Positions 18,545-25,945 of a DNA stretch of 64,000 nucleotides are shown here, one piece after another. The stretch is from Roseicella sp. DB1501 (lineage in GTDB: Bacteria; Pseudomonadota; Alphaproteobacteria; Acetobacterales; Acetobacteraceae). The translations under genes were made by a program, and so were the position numbers. The stretch covers positions 55,351 through 119,350 of the forward strand of contig NZ_JABFHG010000015.1 of NCBI RefSeq assembly GCF_013112485.1. Reading direction: 5' to 3'. The notes under the pieces are model-generated. The model did not search any database. It was not told where the DNA came from and worked only from the letters and a program-made list of their open reading frames with translations. Within the stretch, counting starts at the first letter, position 1. Every line of letters begins with the position of its first letter.

Positions 18545-19143
18545 AGCTGATCGGCCTCACCGGCGGCATCGGCATGGGCAAGTCCACCGCCGCCGCCAGC
18601 TTTCGCCGGCTGCATGTGCCGGTCTTCGATGCGGATGCGGCGGTGCATGCGCTGCAGGGGCCGGGCGGCCGGGCCGTCGCGCCCATCGCCGCCGCCTTTC
18701 CCGGCACGGTGACGGAGGGGCCGGGCGGCCGGCGGGTGGACCGGGAGGCGCTGCGCCGCGCCGTGCTCGGCCATCCGGAGGCGCTGCGGCGGCTGGAGCG
18801 GATCGTGCATCCGCTGGTGCGCGATGCCGAGCGGCGCTTCCTCGCCGCGGCGCGGCGGCGCGGCGAGCGGCTGGTGGTGCTCGACATCCCGCTGCTGTTC
18901 GAGACGGGTGGGCAGGGGCGGTGCGACCGCGTCGTCGTCGTCACCGCGCCGGCCGCGGTGCAGCGTTACCGGGTGCTGCGCCGGCCCGGCATGACGGAGG
19001 AGCGGCTGCGCTACATCCTGGGGCGGCAGGTGCCGGACCGGGAGAAGCGGCGCCGGGCCGATCATCTCGTCCATACCGGCCTGTCACGCCATGCGGCGCA
19101 GCGGGCGATCCGCCGGCTCGTCCGGGAGATCCGCGGCGCATGA
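18541..19143 (+). CDS. coaE: Dephospho-CoA kinase
   Basis: 200 aa. The P-loop GGIGMGKST is at residues 8-16, followed by FDADAAVHAL with the substrate-binding Asp and by ERIVHPLV. DIPLLFETGGQGRCD is the diagnostic CoaE block, and the lid region contains RPGMTEERL. It catalyses the last step of CoA synthesis. The start overlaps the aroE stop (ATGA). Confidence 0.96.
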   Translation: MKLIGLTGGIGMGKSTAAASFRRLHVPVFDADAAVHALQGPGGRAVAPIAAAFPGTVTEGPGGRRVDREALRRAVLGHPEALRRLERIVHPLVRDAERRFLAAARRRGERLVVLDIPLLFETGGQGRCDRVVVVTAPAAVQRYRVLRRPGMTEERLRYILGRQVPDREKRRRADHLVHTGLSRHAAQRAIRRLVREIRGA

Positions 19144-19243
19144 GGCAGGCCGCACGGAAGCCTGGCCCACGGCCCGCGGGGCCGAGCGCCCGGATGGGCG
19201 GCGCGGGTCGCGCCGAAGACGGGCTTTTCGAGGGATGCTCACC

Positions 19244-19948
19244 ATGAGGCAGCTCGTGCTCGATACCGAGACCACCGGCCTCGACCCGGCGACGGGCGAC
19301 CGGGTGATCGAGATCGCGGCGATCGAGATCGTCAACCTGGTGCCGACCGGCCGGCACTACCACACGCTGCTCGACCCCGAGCGCGACGTGCCGGAGGAGA
19401 GCACGCGGGTGCATGGCTTCACCGCCGCCGACCTGGCGGGAAAGCCGAAATTCGCCGAGGTGGCGGAAGCGTTCCTCGGCTTCCTCGGCGATGCGCCCAT
19501 CATCGCGCACAACGCGCCCTTCGATTTCGGCTTCCTCGATGCCGAGCTGCGGCGCGCCGGCCATCCGGCGCTCGACCGGGCGCGGATGGTGGACAGCCTG
19601 GCCGTCGCCAAGAAGCGCTTCCCCGGCCTGCCGAACAGCCTGGATGCGCTGTGCCGGCGGCTCGGCGTCGACAACTCCATGCGCACCAGCCACAACGCGC
19701 TGCTCGACGTGAAGCTGCTGGCGCAGGTCTATCTGGAGCTGATGGGCGGCAAGCAGCCCGGCTTCGCGCTGGCGGCGCAGATCGCGGCGCCGGCGGTCTC
19801 GCTCGGCGGGCTGGCGCGGGAGCGGGCGCCGCGGCCGATCCGGCCGAGCGCGGAGGAGATCGCGGCGCACGCCGCCTTCCTGAAGAAGGTGAAGGACCCG
19901 CTCTGGCTGCAGCCGCCCTTTGCCGAGGCGGATCAGGGCGGAACCTGA
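19244..19948 (+). CDS. dnaQ: DNA polymerase III epsilon subunit (proofreading exonuclease)
   Basis: 234 aa from the ATG giving MRQLVLDTETTG; an alternative ATG lies 9 bases upstream. The DEDDh residues are visible: Asp and Glu in DTETTG, Asp in HNAPFDFGFLD, and the terminal His and Asp in SHNALLDVKLL. GAGGG lies 9 bases upstream of the chosen start. The C-terminus (PSAEEIAAHAAFLKKV) corresponds to the polymerase-binding extension. Third gene of the aroE-coaE-dnaQ string, about 100 bases after coaE. Confidence 0.95.
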   Translation: MRQLVLDTETTGLDPATGDRVIEIAAIEIVNLVPTGRHYHTLLDPERDVPEESTRVHGFTAADLAGKPKFAEVAEAFLGFLGDAPIIAHNAPFDFGFLDAELRRAGHPALDRARMVDSLAVAKKRFPGLPNSLDALCRRLGVDNSMRTSHNALLDVKLLAQVYLELMGGKQPGFALAAQIAAPAVSLGGLARERAPRPIRPSAEEIAAHAAFLKKVKDPLWLQPPFAEADQGGT

Positions 19949-19997
19949 CCCCGCGGCGCGCCTTGTTGCGGGCTGAACCTTTCGCGGACGCAGCCCC

Positions 19998-20987
19998 ATG
20001 CCCAGCCTCGCCGACGCCGTCGTTGTCATCGCCGGCGCCTCCTCCGGCATCGGCAAGGCCAGCGCGCTCGCCTTCGCCCGCGCCGGTGCCCGGCTGGTGC
20101 TCGCCGCCCGGCGGCCGGAGGCGCTGGAGGCGGTGGCGGCGGAGTGCCGCCAGCTCGGCGCCGCGGCGCTGGCGGTGCCGACCGACGTGACCGATGCGGC
20201 CGCCGTGCAGGCCCTGGCCGAGGCCGCCATCGCCGCGCATGGCCGCATCGATGTCTGGTTCAGCAATGTCGGCACCGGCGTCATCGGTCCCTATTGGGAG
20301 GCGCCGCTCGCGCTGCAGAAGCGGGTGGTCGAGACCAACCTGTTCGGCGTGCTGCACGGCGCCTATGCCGTGCTGCCCCACTTCCTGCGCCAGCGCCGCG
20401 GCGTGCTGGTGAACATGGTCTCCATGGGTGGCTGGTCGCCCACCCCCTTCGCCGCCACCTATGCCGCGAGCAAGTACGGCATCCGCGGCTTCAGCGCGAG
20501 CCTGCGGCAGGAGCTGGCGCGCTTCCCGGACATCCATGTCTGCGGCGTCTTCCCGGCGCTGGTGGACACGCCCGGCCTGGCGCATGGGGCGAATTACTCC
20601 GGCCGGGCGATCGACCCGCCTGGCCCCTTCCTCACCCCCGAGGCGGTGGCGGAGGTGGTGGTCGGGCTGGCGCGGCGCCCGCGGGCCGAGGTGGCGGTGG
20701 GCCTGCCGGCGAGCGCGGCGCGCCTCGCCTACGGCCTCGCGCCGGGGCTGACCGAGCGCGGCGTCGGCGCGGCCATGCGCGGCGCGCTCCGCCGCGCCCG
20801 GCCGGACGGGCAGAGCGAGGGCGCGGTGGCCCGCCCGGTGCCGACCGGCACCGGCACGCGCAGCGGCAAGCCGGTCTGGCATGTGCGCGGGCCGAGCCTC
20901 GGCGGGATCGCGCTCGGCGGGCTCGGCCTGCTGCTCGGCGCGGAGCTGCTGGCCGGGGCGCTGCGGGCGTCGCCGCGACGGCGATAG
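19998..20987 (+). CDS. Short-chain dehydrogenase with C-terminal membrane anchor
   Basis: 329 aa. The NADP-binding GASSGIGKASALAFA is near residue 13 and the catalytic Tyr-Lys pair is in YAASKYG, with the Ser in VSMGGWS. The C-terminal 80 residues extend past the usual SDR length and end with a glycine-rich hydrophobic helix (GGIALGGLGLLLGAELLAG), suggesting membrane attachment. Substrate unknown. Its stop codon forms the first bases of a family 2 repeat. Confidence 0.88.
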   Translation: MPSLADAVVVIAGASSGIGKASALAFARAGARLVLAARRPEALEAVAAECRQLGAAALAVPTDVTDAAAVQALAEAAIAAHGRIDVWFSNVGTGVIGPYWEAPLALQKRVVETNLFGVLHGAYAVLPHFLRQRRGVLVNMVSMGGWSPTPFAATYAASKYGIRGFSASLRQELARFPDIHVCGVFPALVDTPGLAHGANYSGRAIDPPGPFLTPEAVAEVVVGLARRPRAEVAVGLPASAARLAYGLAPGLTERGVGAAMRGALRRARPDGQSEGAVARPVPTGTGTRSGKPVWHVRGPSLGGIALGGLGLLLGAELLAGALRASPRRR

Positions 20988-21090
20988 AGCATTTTCCGTT
21001 CACCTGCGTTCACGGCAAATGCTCTATCCTGTTGTTTTCAGAGCATCTTAACCCGTTCGAGTGTGTCCACTCGAACGGGATCTGCTCTAG
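20985..21090 (-). repeat. Dispersed two-hairpin intergenic repeat, family 2, copy 2 (inverted)
   Basis: On the minus strand it contains the core GCTCTGAAAACAACA (21044-21030), identical to that at 1041-1055, followed by GAGCATTTGCCGTGAAC. Hairpin 1 here has a perfect 12-base stem CCCGTTCGAGTG/CACTCGAACGGG inside AGAGCA outer arms. The inner stem sequence is unrelated to copy 1, but the fold is kept. The element starts within the SDR stop codon. Confidence 0.82.
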
Positions 21091-21193
21091 CGGCGTCCGC
21101 GGGGCGTCGCGACCAGGACGCCGACGCGCCGCCGGTTTGCGTCGGCGCGCGCCGGGGCTAGCCTTCCCGCGCAGAAGACGCAGGAGGGAACGC

Positions 21194-22006
21194 ATGGGCC
21201 AGGTCCAGGGCAAGGTCGCACTCGTCACCGGCGCGGCGGCGGGCATCGGCGCCGCCATCGCCACGACGCTCGGGCGGGAGGGGGCGCGGGTGGTCCTCAC
21301 CGATCTTGACGACCGCCGCGGCGAGGAGGTGGCCGCCGGCATCCGCGGCAAGGGGGGCGAGGCGCTCTACCTGCACCAGGACGTGACGGAGGAGACGCGC
21401 TGGCCGGAGATCATCGGCGAGGTGGAGCGGCGCTACGGCCGGCTCGACATCCTCGTCGCCAATGCCGGCATCGCCATCATCAGCACCGTCACCGGCATGT
21501 CGCTGGCCGACTGGCGCAAGCAGATGGCGGTGAACGTGGACGGCGTGTTCCTCACGGCCAAATACGGCATCCCGCTGATGCGGAAATCCGGCGAGGGTGG
21601 GTCGATCGTCATGATCTCCTCGGTCGCGGGGCTGCGCGGCTCGGCCGGGCTGGCGGGCTATTCGGCGACCAAGGGGGCGGTGCGGCTGTTCGCCAAGTCG
21701 GTGGCGCTGGAATGCGCCGGGGCGCGCGACAACATCCGCTGCAACAGCGTCCATCCCGGCATCATCGCCACCGAGATCTGGGAGAAGATGCCGGTGGGCG
21801 CGCAGGATGCGCGGGCCAATGCGCCGATCGACCCGCAGGCGGTGGCGGCGGCGGGGGTGCCGACGGGCAAGCTCGGCACGCCGCAGGACATCGCCGATGG
21901 CGTGCTGTTCCTGGCCTCGGATGCCTCGCAGTACATCACCGGGTCGGAGCTGGTGATCGATGCGGGGATGATGGCCGGGCGGTTGGGGAATCTGGCGGCG
22001 CGGTAG
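21194..22006 (+). CDS. Short-chain dehydrogenase/reductase
   Basis: 270 aa with AGGAGGG upstream. The cofactor motif TGAAAGIGAAIA is near residue 12, followed by DLDDRRGEEV (an Asp that favours NAD) and NAGIAI. The catalytic Ser is in MISSVAGLRG, the Tyr-Lys in YSATKG, and the C-terminus is ASQYITGSELVIDAG. This is a classical SDR of alcohol, sterol or sugar dehydrogenase type; substrate unknown. Different from, and not obviously co-functional with, the membrane-anchored SDR upstream. Confidence 0.9.
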   Translation: MGQVQGKVALVTGAAAGIGAAIATTLGREGARVVLTDLDDRRGEEVAAGIRGKGGEALYLHQDVTEETRWPEIIGEVERRYGRLDILVANAGIAIISTVTGMSLADWRKQMAVNVDGVFLTAKYGIPLMRKSGEGGSIVMISSVAGLRGSAGLAGYSATKGAVRLFAKSVALECAGARDNIRCNSVHPGIIATEIWEKMPVGAQDARANAPIDPQAVAAAGVPTGKLGTPQDIADGVLFLASDASQYITGSELVIDAGMMAGRLGNLAAR

Positions 22007-22024
22007 GGAGTGGTTGGAACGCGT

Positions 22025-22047
22025 GGGATATGCTATATGTATATCCC
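22025..22047. promoter_or_regulatory. Palindromic operator/promoter of vapBC
   Basis: Perfect 7-base arms GGGATAT (22025-22031) and ATATCCC (22041-22047) around an AT-rich centre containing a -10-like TATATGT. The antitoxin ATG at 22048 follows directly, so the transcript may be leaderless if that start is used. Type II antitoxins bind such palindromes to autoregulate. Confidence 0.65.
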
Positions 22048-22287
22048 ATGCAGGACGCTCCCAGCATGACCCGGACCCGGCTGTTCCAGAACAACCGATC
22101 ACAGGCCGTCCGGCTGCCGAAGGACGTCGCCTTCCCGCCCGGCGTGCAGGAGGTGGCGGTGATCCGTGACGGCCGGGGGCGTCTCATCCTGCCGGCCGAC
22201 GCGCTTTGGGATGAATTCTTCGACGCGCCGGGCATCGACCTGCCCGAGCGCGCGCAGCCGCCGCACGAGGTGCGCGAGCGCTTCTGA
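22048..22287 (+). CDS. vapB: VapB antitoxin (AbrB/SpoVT fold)
   Basis: 79 aa from the ATG abutting the palindrome, or 73 aa from the ATG at 22066, which gives the more usual MTRTRLFQNNRSQAVRLP start. NNRSQAVRLPKDV is the swapped-hairpin DNA-binding signature. The C-terminal DEFFDAPGIDLPER segment is where VapB wraps its toxin. The final A of the TGA overlaps the first base of vapC, typical of TA operons. Normal length and an apparently intact DNA-binding part. Confidence 0.88.
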   Translation: MQDAPSMTRTRLFQNNRSQAVRLPKDVAFPPGVQEVAVIRDGRGRLILPADALWDEFFDAPGIDLPERAQPPHEVRERF

Positions 22288-22694
22288 TGCTCCGGCACAT
22301 GCTGGCCACCAATCTCTGCATCCGCGTGCTGCGCGACCGGCCGCCCGGGCTGCGGTCGCGCTTCAATGCCGAGGCGGAGACGCTGTGCATCTCCACCATC
22401 ACGCTGACGGAGCTATTGCACGGCGCCGCCAAATCCGGCCGCCCCGCGGAGAACCGGCGAGAGGTGGAGGGCTTCGCCTCCCGCCTCGCCGTCCTGCCCT
22501 TCGACGAGGCGGCCGCGGCGCATGCCGGCGAGATCACCGCCGTGCTGGAGCGGCAGGGCCGGATCATCGGCCCCTATGACCTGCTGATCGCCGGCCATGC
22601 CCGCAGCCGCGGCCTCGTCGTCATCACCGGCAATCTCGGGGAGTTCCGCCGGGTGGACGGGCTGCGGGCGGAGGATTGGCTGGGGGAGGGCTGA
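22287..22694 (+). CDS. vapC: VapC PIN-domain toxin lacking the first catalytic aspartate
   Basis: 135 aa. PIN-domain ribonucleases of this type start MLxxMLDTNICI; here the sequence is MLRHMLATNLCI, so the metal-binding Asp at residue 7 is Ala (GCC; one base from GAC). The other acidic positions are present: Glu42 in TELLHG, Asp98 in GPYDLLIAGHA and Glu119 in NLGEF. Loss of the first Asp normally abolishes RNase activity, so this toxin may be an inactivated allele kept for regulation or decaying. Confidence 0.85.
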   Translation: MLRHMLATNLCIRVLRDRPPGLRSRFNAEAETLCISTITLTELLHGAAKSGRPAENRREVEGFASRLAVLPFDEAAAAHAGEITAVLERQGRIIGPYDLLIAGHARSRGLVVITGNLGEFRRVDGLRAEDWLGEG

Positions 22695-22724
22695 CGGACC
22701 CCATGATACCGGAGGAGCATCTTG

Positions 22725-23225
22725 ATGCTGACTCTCTATCTTGCCCCCGGATCAAGCTCGATGGCCCCGCATATCGCGCTGCGCGAAGTGGATGCGCGGT
22801 TCGAGATCCGCGCCCTGTCCTTCGCGCGGCGTGAGAATCGCAGCCCCGACTATCTGGCGATCAACCCCGAAGGCAAGGTGCCGACCTTGCTTGTCGAGGG
22901 CCGCCCGCTGACCGAGGTCGCCGGCATCCTGTTCTACCTTGCGAAGCGCTTTCCAGCCGCGCGCCTTCTACCGGAGGCGGATGTCGAAGCGGAAGCGCAG
23001 GTCGTCGCCTGGATGTCGTTCCTCGCCGCGACGGTCCACCCCGCGCGGCGGCAGGGGATCGAGGTGGCCCGTGCGGTCTACAGGCGCGTCGAGCGGCGGC
23101 TGGACGGCCGTGCCTGGGCGGTCGGTGGAGGCATGTCGATTGCCGATATCCATTTGTGCCAACTTTTCTGGAAGTTCCGCGCCAAGAGCGGGGCAGCGTT
23201 CAGTCTCGAACGCAATCCGCTGTAG
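22725..23225 (+). pseudogene. Glutathione S-transferase, C-terminally truncated at an island edge
   Basis: 166 aa remain of a usual 200-210. The N-terminal thioredoxin-like domain is normal (LYLAPGSSSMAPHIAL, NPEGKVPTL with the cis-Pro, LTEVAGILFYLA). The C-terminal helical domain reads to the conserved SIADIHLCQLFWKF and then degenerates into RAKSGAAFSLERNPL before a stop. Composition becomes more AT-rich from about 23180, where the island begins. The gene was probably cut by that insertion. A GGAGGA precedes the ATG. Confidence 0.75.
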
Positions 23226-23315
23226 ACGGCTTTCATAGCTACTTTTGTAGAAAGCGTGCGCGCAGAGTTGCCCCGAGAAACGGGCCATGTGTGCATTTCG
23301 CAAGTGGAAACTCGA

Positions 23316-24725
23316 CTACCACTGAACTCGCCACACTCCGCCGCCTGTACATGACGCACAATGGTGAAGGTTCCTCCATTCTCGATGCCCACCCAATAGC
23401 CGCGCCAGCCCCTTCTTGGCCTTGTCGGCCTTTGCTGCGTTCTGCCATGCATTGTGGCCGCAATCGCCCACGCGAATGAGAATATCATAGGCAGGCTTCG
23501 AGTGAGTCTTCTTATAAAAGCGCATCTCACCGGCTATCGGCGGTTGATCTGCTTCGTCGAGTTCCGGCGCGTCGGCTTCGATCTCCATGACGTCATCCGT
23601 CGGCGCTTTCGCTTGGCCGAGTCTGAAGATCAGCGCCTGCTTGTCGGATTCCAGCCGTCGGACCTCTTCACGCAGCCCATCCAGGTCCGCGTCACGCGAA
23701 GCCAATTCGCCTCTGAGCTTCTTATTGTCAGCTGAGTATAATGCTACGATCTCTTGGAATTCTTCAAGGGACCTTGCTTTCGTCTTCAGATCTTCAAGCT
23801 CGTCCGCCTTTGCCCGCAGCGCCGCGTACTCCGACCGCGCGGATGCTCCCCGGATGTCATCGATTTCGCTCGGACGAACCACGCTCGCGGCCGATGCCTG
23901 GAAGATGATCGTGCGTAGCTGCCGCCGTATCCGCTCGGCTGCCGTGCGCCTGTCGGCCTCGATGCCCTGCAATCTCGCTGCGGTCCAAAGCTGATGCCGG
24001 AACCGATTATCATTCAAGGAAAGACGCGGCCAGTATATCCGAATGCCTCCCCCATAGGTGGAAAGTGACCTTCGCAAGAGGTCGGTGAGGGCCCAGGAAG
24101 CAGGTTCATCAATGCTGTAGACGTTGGCGACGCCCGCGAGGTCGCGCGCGAGTTTCCTGTCGAGGCTGGGCAGCGCTGTTTGCCCTTGAACCCGCGACAC
24201 GACGACGAATGGGATGGCGCGATCCGTGTCCTGAAGCTCCTGCGCAAGAGCCTCGCCAGCCTCGAAGCCATCCACCATCGATAGCGGTTGGAGACGTGAT
24301 GCCCCGTGGTTCCAGCGGCCCGGCTGCGCGAGGAGGTCACGGACGACCTTGGGACATCTCGGATCAACGTCGATGCGCGTGATCAGCGTTGCCACCGTCC
24401 CGACTTCCAAGGTCGCAAAGACGAAAACTTTCGTCCTTCCGACGATGACTGAGAATGTCGTAACGAATTTGCGCCCTTCGGTCGTCACTTCGGAGAGTTC
24501 GAACGTTCTCCATGAGCGCTCGCCATCGACGACGGATTCGACGCGAAATCTCGCATCGCTGCCATCAATTGCAACGTAAGTGCCCGCCCCATCTACCGAT
24601 GTCGCGCCTTTTCCCTTGAGCCATTCCTCTATCACGCTGCGAATGCGGTCACCCTCAGCTTTCCTGGCTTCGGGATCCTGAAGATGCTCGACACGCTCCA
24701 AGATGTAGGCGGCTACCCGTTGCAT
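23316..24725 (-). CDS. Unrecognised island protein with coiled coil and Cys/His C-terminus
   Basis: 469 aa, GAGGAG 5 bases upstream of the ATG. The N-terminal 130 residues are mixed alpha/beta. The middle (about 200-270) carries a dense conserved-looking block, LARDLAGVANVYSIDEP then STYGGGIRIYWPRLSLNDN and FRHQLW. About residues 300-385 form a charged heptad coiled coil. The C-terminal 60 residues contain CGHNAWQNA and HHCASCTGGGVWRVQW, a possible zinc-binding module. No catalytic signature is recognised. The gene is alone in a lower-GC island, a context common for phage-defence or mobile cargo genes. That role is a guess. Confidence 0.72.
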   Translation of the reverse strand: MQRVAAYILERVEHLQDPEARKAEGDRIRSVIEEWLKGKGATSVDGAGTYVAIDGSDARFRVESVVDGERSWRTFELSEVTTEGRKFVTTFSVIVGRTKVFVFATLEVGTVATLITRIDVDPRCPKVVRDLLAQPGRWNHGASRLQPLSMVDGFEAGEALAQELQDTDRAIPFVVVSRVQGQTALPSLDRKLARDLAGVANVYSIDEPASWALTDLLRRSLSTYGGGIRIYWPRLSLNDNRFRHQLWTAARLQGIEADRRTAAERIRRQLRTIIFQASAASVVRPSEIDDIRGASARSEYAALRAKADELEDLKTKARSLEEFQEIVALYSADNKKLRGELASRDADLDGLREEVRRLESDKQALIFRLGQAKAPTDDVMEIEADAPELDEADQPPIAGEMRFYKKTHSKPAYDILIRVGDCGHNAWQNAAKADKAKKGLARLLGGHREWRNLHHCASCTGGGVWRVQW

Positions 24726-25041
24726 GGGATCTCCTCGGAGCAATTTCCCAGTATTTTATTTCTAATTCGGCGCAGCAAGGAAGTCTGGAGGAAGCCCACT
24801 GCCCAAAGGCGCGTCCCGCCGCTTTCGCGCTTGGTCGGCCATCAGGCTGCTCTACGAATCCCAAGACAATCCGCCATTCAGCGCAAGAGCCGACATGTTC
24901 GATTGCACAACGATCATGCGCACAAGCCGTCCGCTTGACGTCGATGGCGGTTGGCCGAATAGATCGCCACAGGCTGGATCGCTCGGCCTGGCTGCGGCGC
25001 CAGAGACGTGCCCAACCGGGTCTCGAGAAGGGCCCGCCAGC
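24726..25041. other. Island right flank without recognisable gene
   Basis: About 316 bases upstream of the island gene. The first part is AT-rich (TATTTTATTTCTAATTC near 24753) and may hold its promoter. The remainder drifts back toward high GC and ends at the aldolase stop codon. No integrase, tRNA or obvious direct repeat marking the insertion was found. Confidence 0.5.
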
Positions 25042-25839
25042 CTATCGGCATCCATCGGATGCGCTCGGGCACAGCAGGTTCTTTACCACCCTCACCCCCG
25101 CCGCCACCGCCTCCTGCAACAACCACGCATCCCCACCCCAGGCGATCAGCCGGAACCCATCCGCCACCGCCTGCCGCGCCTCCGCCTCCCCCGTCACCAG
25201 CCGCCCCAGCCCCTTGCCGTGCTTCTTCGCCGCGGCGCAGATCCTCTGGGTCGCCTCCCGGAACCTCGGATGCTCGAACTCCCCCGGGATGCCGAGCGAG
25301 GCGGAGAGGTCGAAATGCCCGACCCAGAGCGCATCCACCCCCTCCAGCGCCGCGATCGCCTCGGCCTGCTCCACCCCCTCCGCCGTCTCGATCATCAGGA
25401 TCAGCACCGTGCGCTCGTTCGCTGTGGCCAGCGCCTCGGCCGGCGGCGCGGCGCGGTAATTGTCGTGCGCGATGCGCAGCGCCACGCCGCGCCGGCCGAG
25501 CGGCGGATACTTCAGCGCCGCGACGGCGGCCCGCGCCACCTCCAGGCTGCCCACCAGCGGCAGCATCACCCCCTCGGCGCCGATATCGGCGATGCGCGCC
25601 ACGTCATGCGCCTCGCGCGAGGGGATGCGCACCAGGGTCGGGATGCCGCCCGCTTCCAGGAAGCGCAGCCCGGCCTTCACCGTCTCCTCCGAGAAGCCGC
25701 TATGCTCCATGTCGAGGAAGGCGAAGTCGCAGCCCGCGCCGGCGAGGATATGACCGATGCCGGGGGTGACGAATTCGACCAGGAAGGTGCCCGCCGCCAG
25801 CTCGCCGGATCGGACCATCTGCTTCAGTGATTTTTTCAT
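25042..25839 (-). CDS. HpcH/HpaI-family class II aldolase
   Basis: 265 aa. Start chosen at the second of two adjacent ATGs, 5 bases after GGAGG. The barrel shows the family residues: DMEHSGFSEETV, RIPSREAHDVARIADIGAEGVMLPLV with the substrate Arg, MIETAEGVEQAEAI with the metal Glu and GHFDLSASLGIPGEF with the metal Asp. Such enzymes cleave or condense 2-keto-3-deoxy acids or 4-hydroxy-2-oxo acids. The last residues (CPSASDGCR) may be altered by the adjacent island. It diverges from the molybdoenzyme operon. Confidence 0.9.
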   Translation of the reverse strand: MKKSLKQMVRSGELAAGTFLVEFVTPGIGHILAGAGCDFAFLDMEHSGFSEETVKAGLRFLEAGGIPTLVRIPSREAHDVARIADIGAEGVMLPLVGSLEVARAAVAALKYPPLGRRGVALRIAHDNYRAAPPAEALATANERTVLILMIETAEGVEQAEAIAALEGVDALWVGHFDLSASLGIPGEFEHPRFREATQRICAAAKKHGKGLGRLVTGEAEARQAVADGFRLIAWGGDAWLLQEAVAAGVRVVKNLLCPSASDGCR

Positions 25840-25945
25840 CATCCCCTCCCCGTTCATCGTGAAAATCCGGGCCGGACGCTGATTTGCCCGCACCACCCGA
25901 GCGTGCCTAACTGCAAGCGGAAGTCCACGGGGAATACGCCAACCG

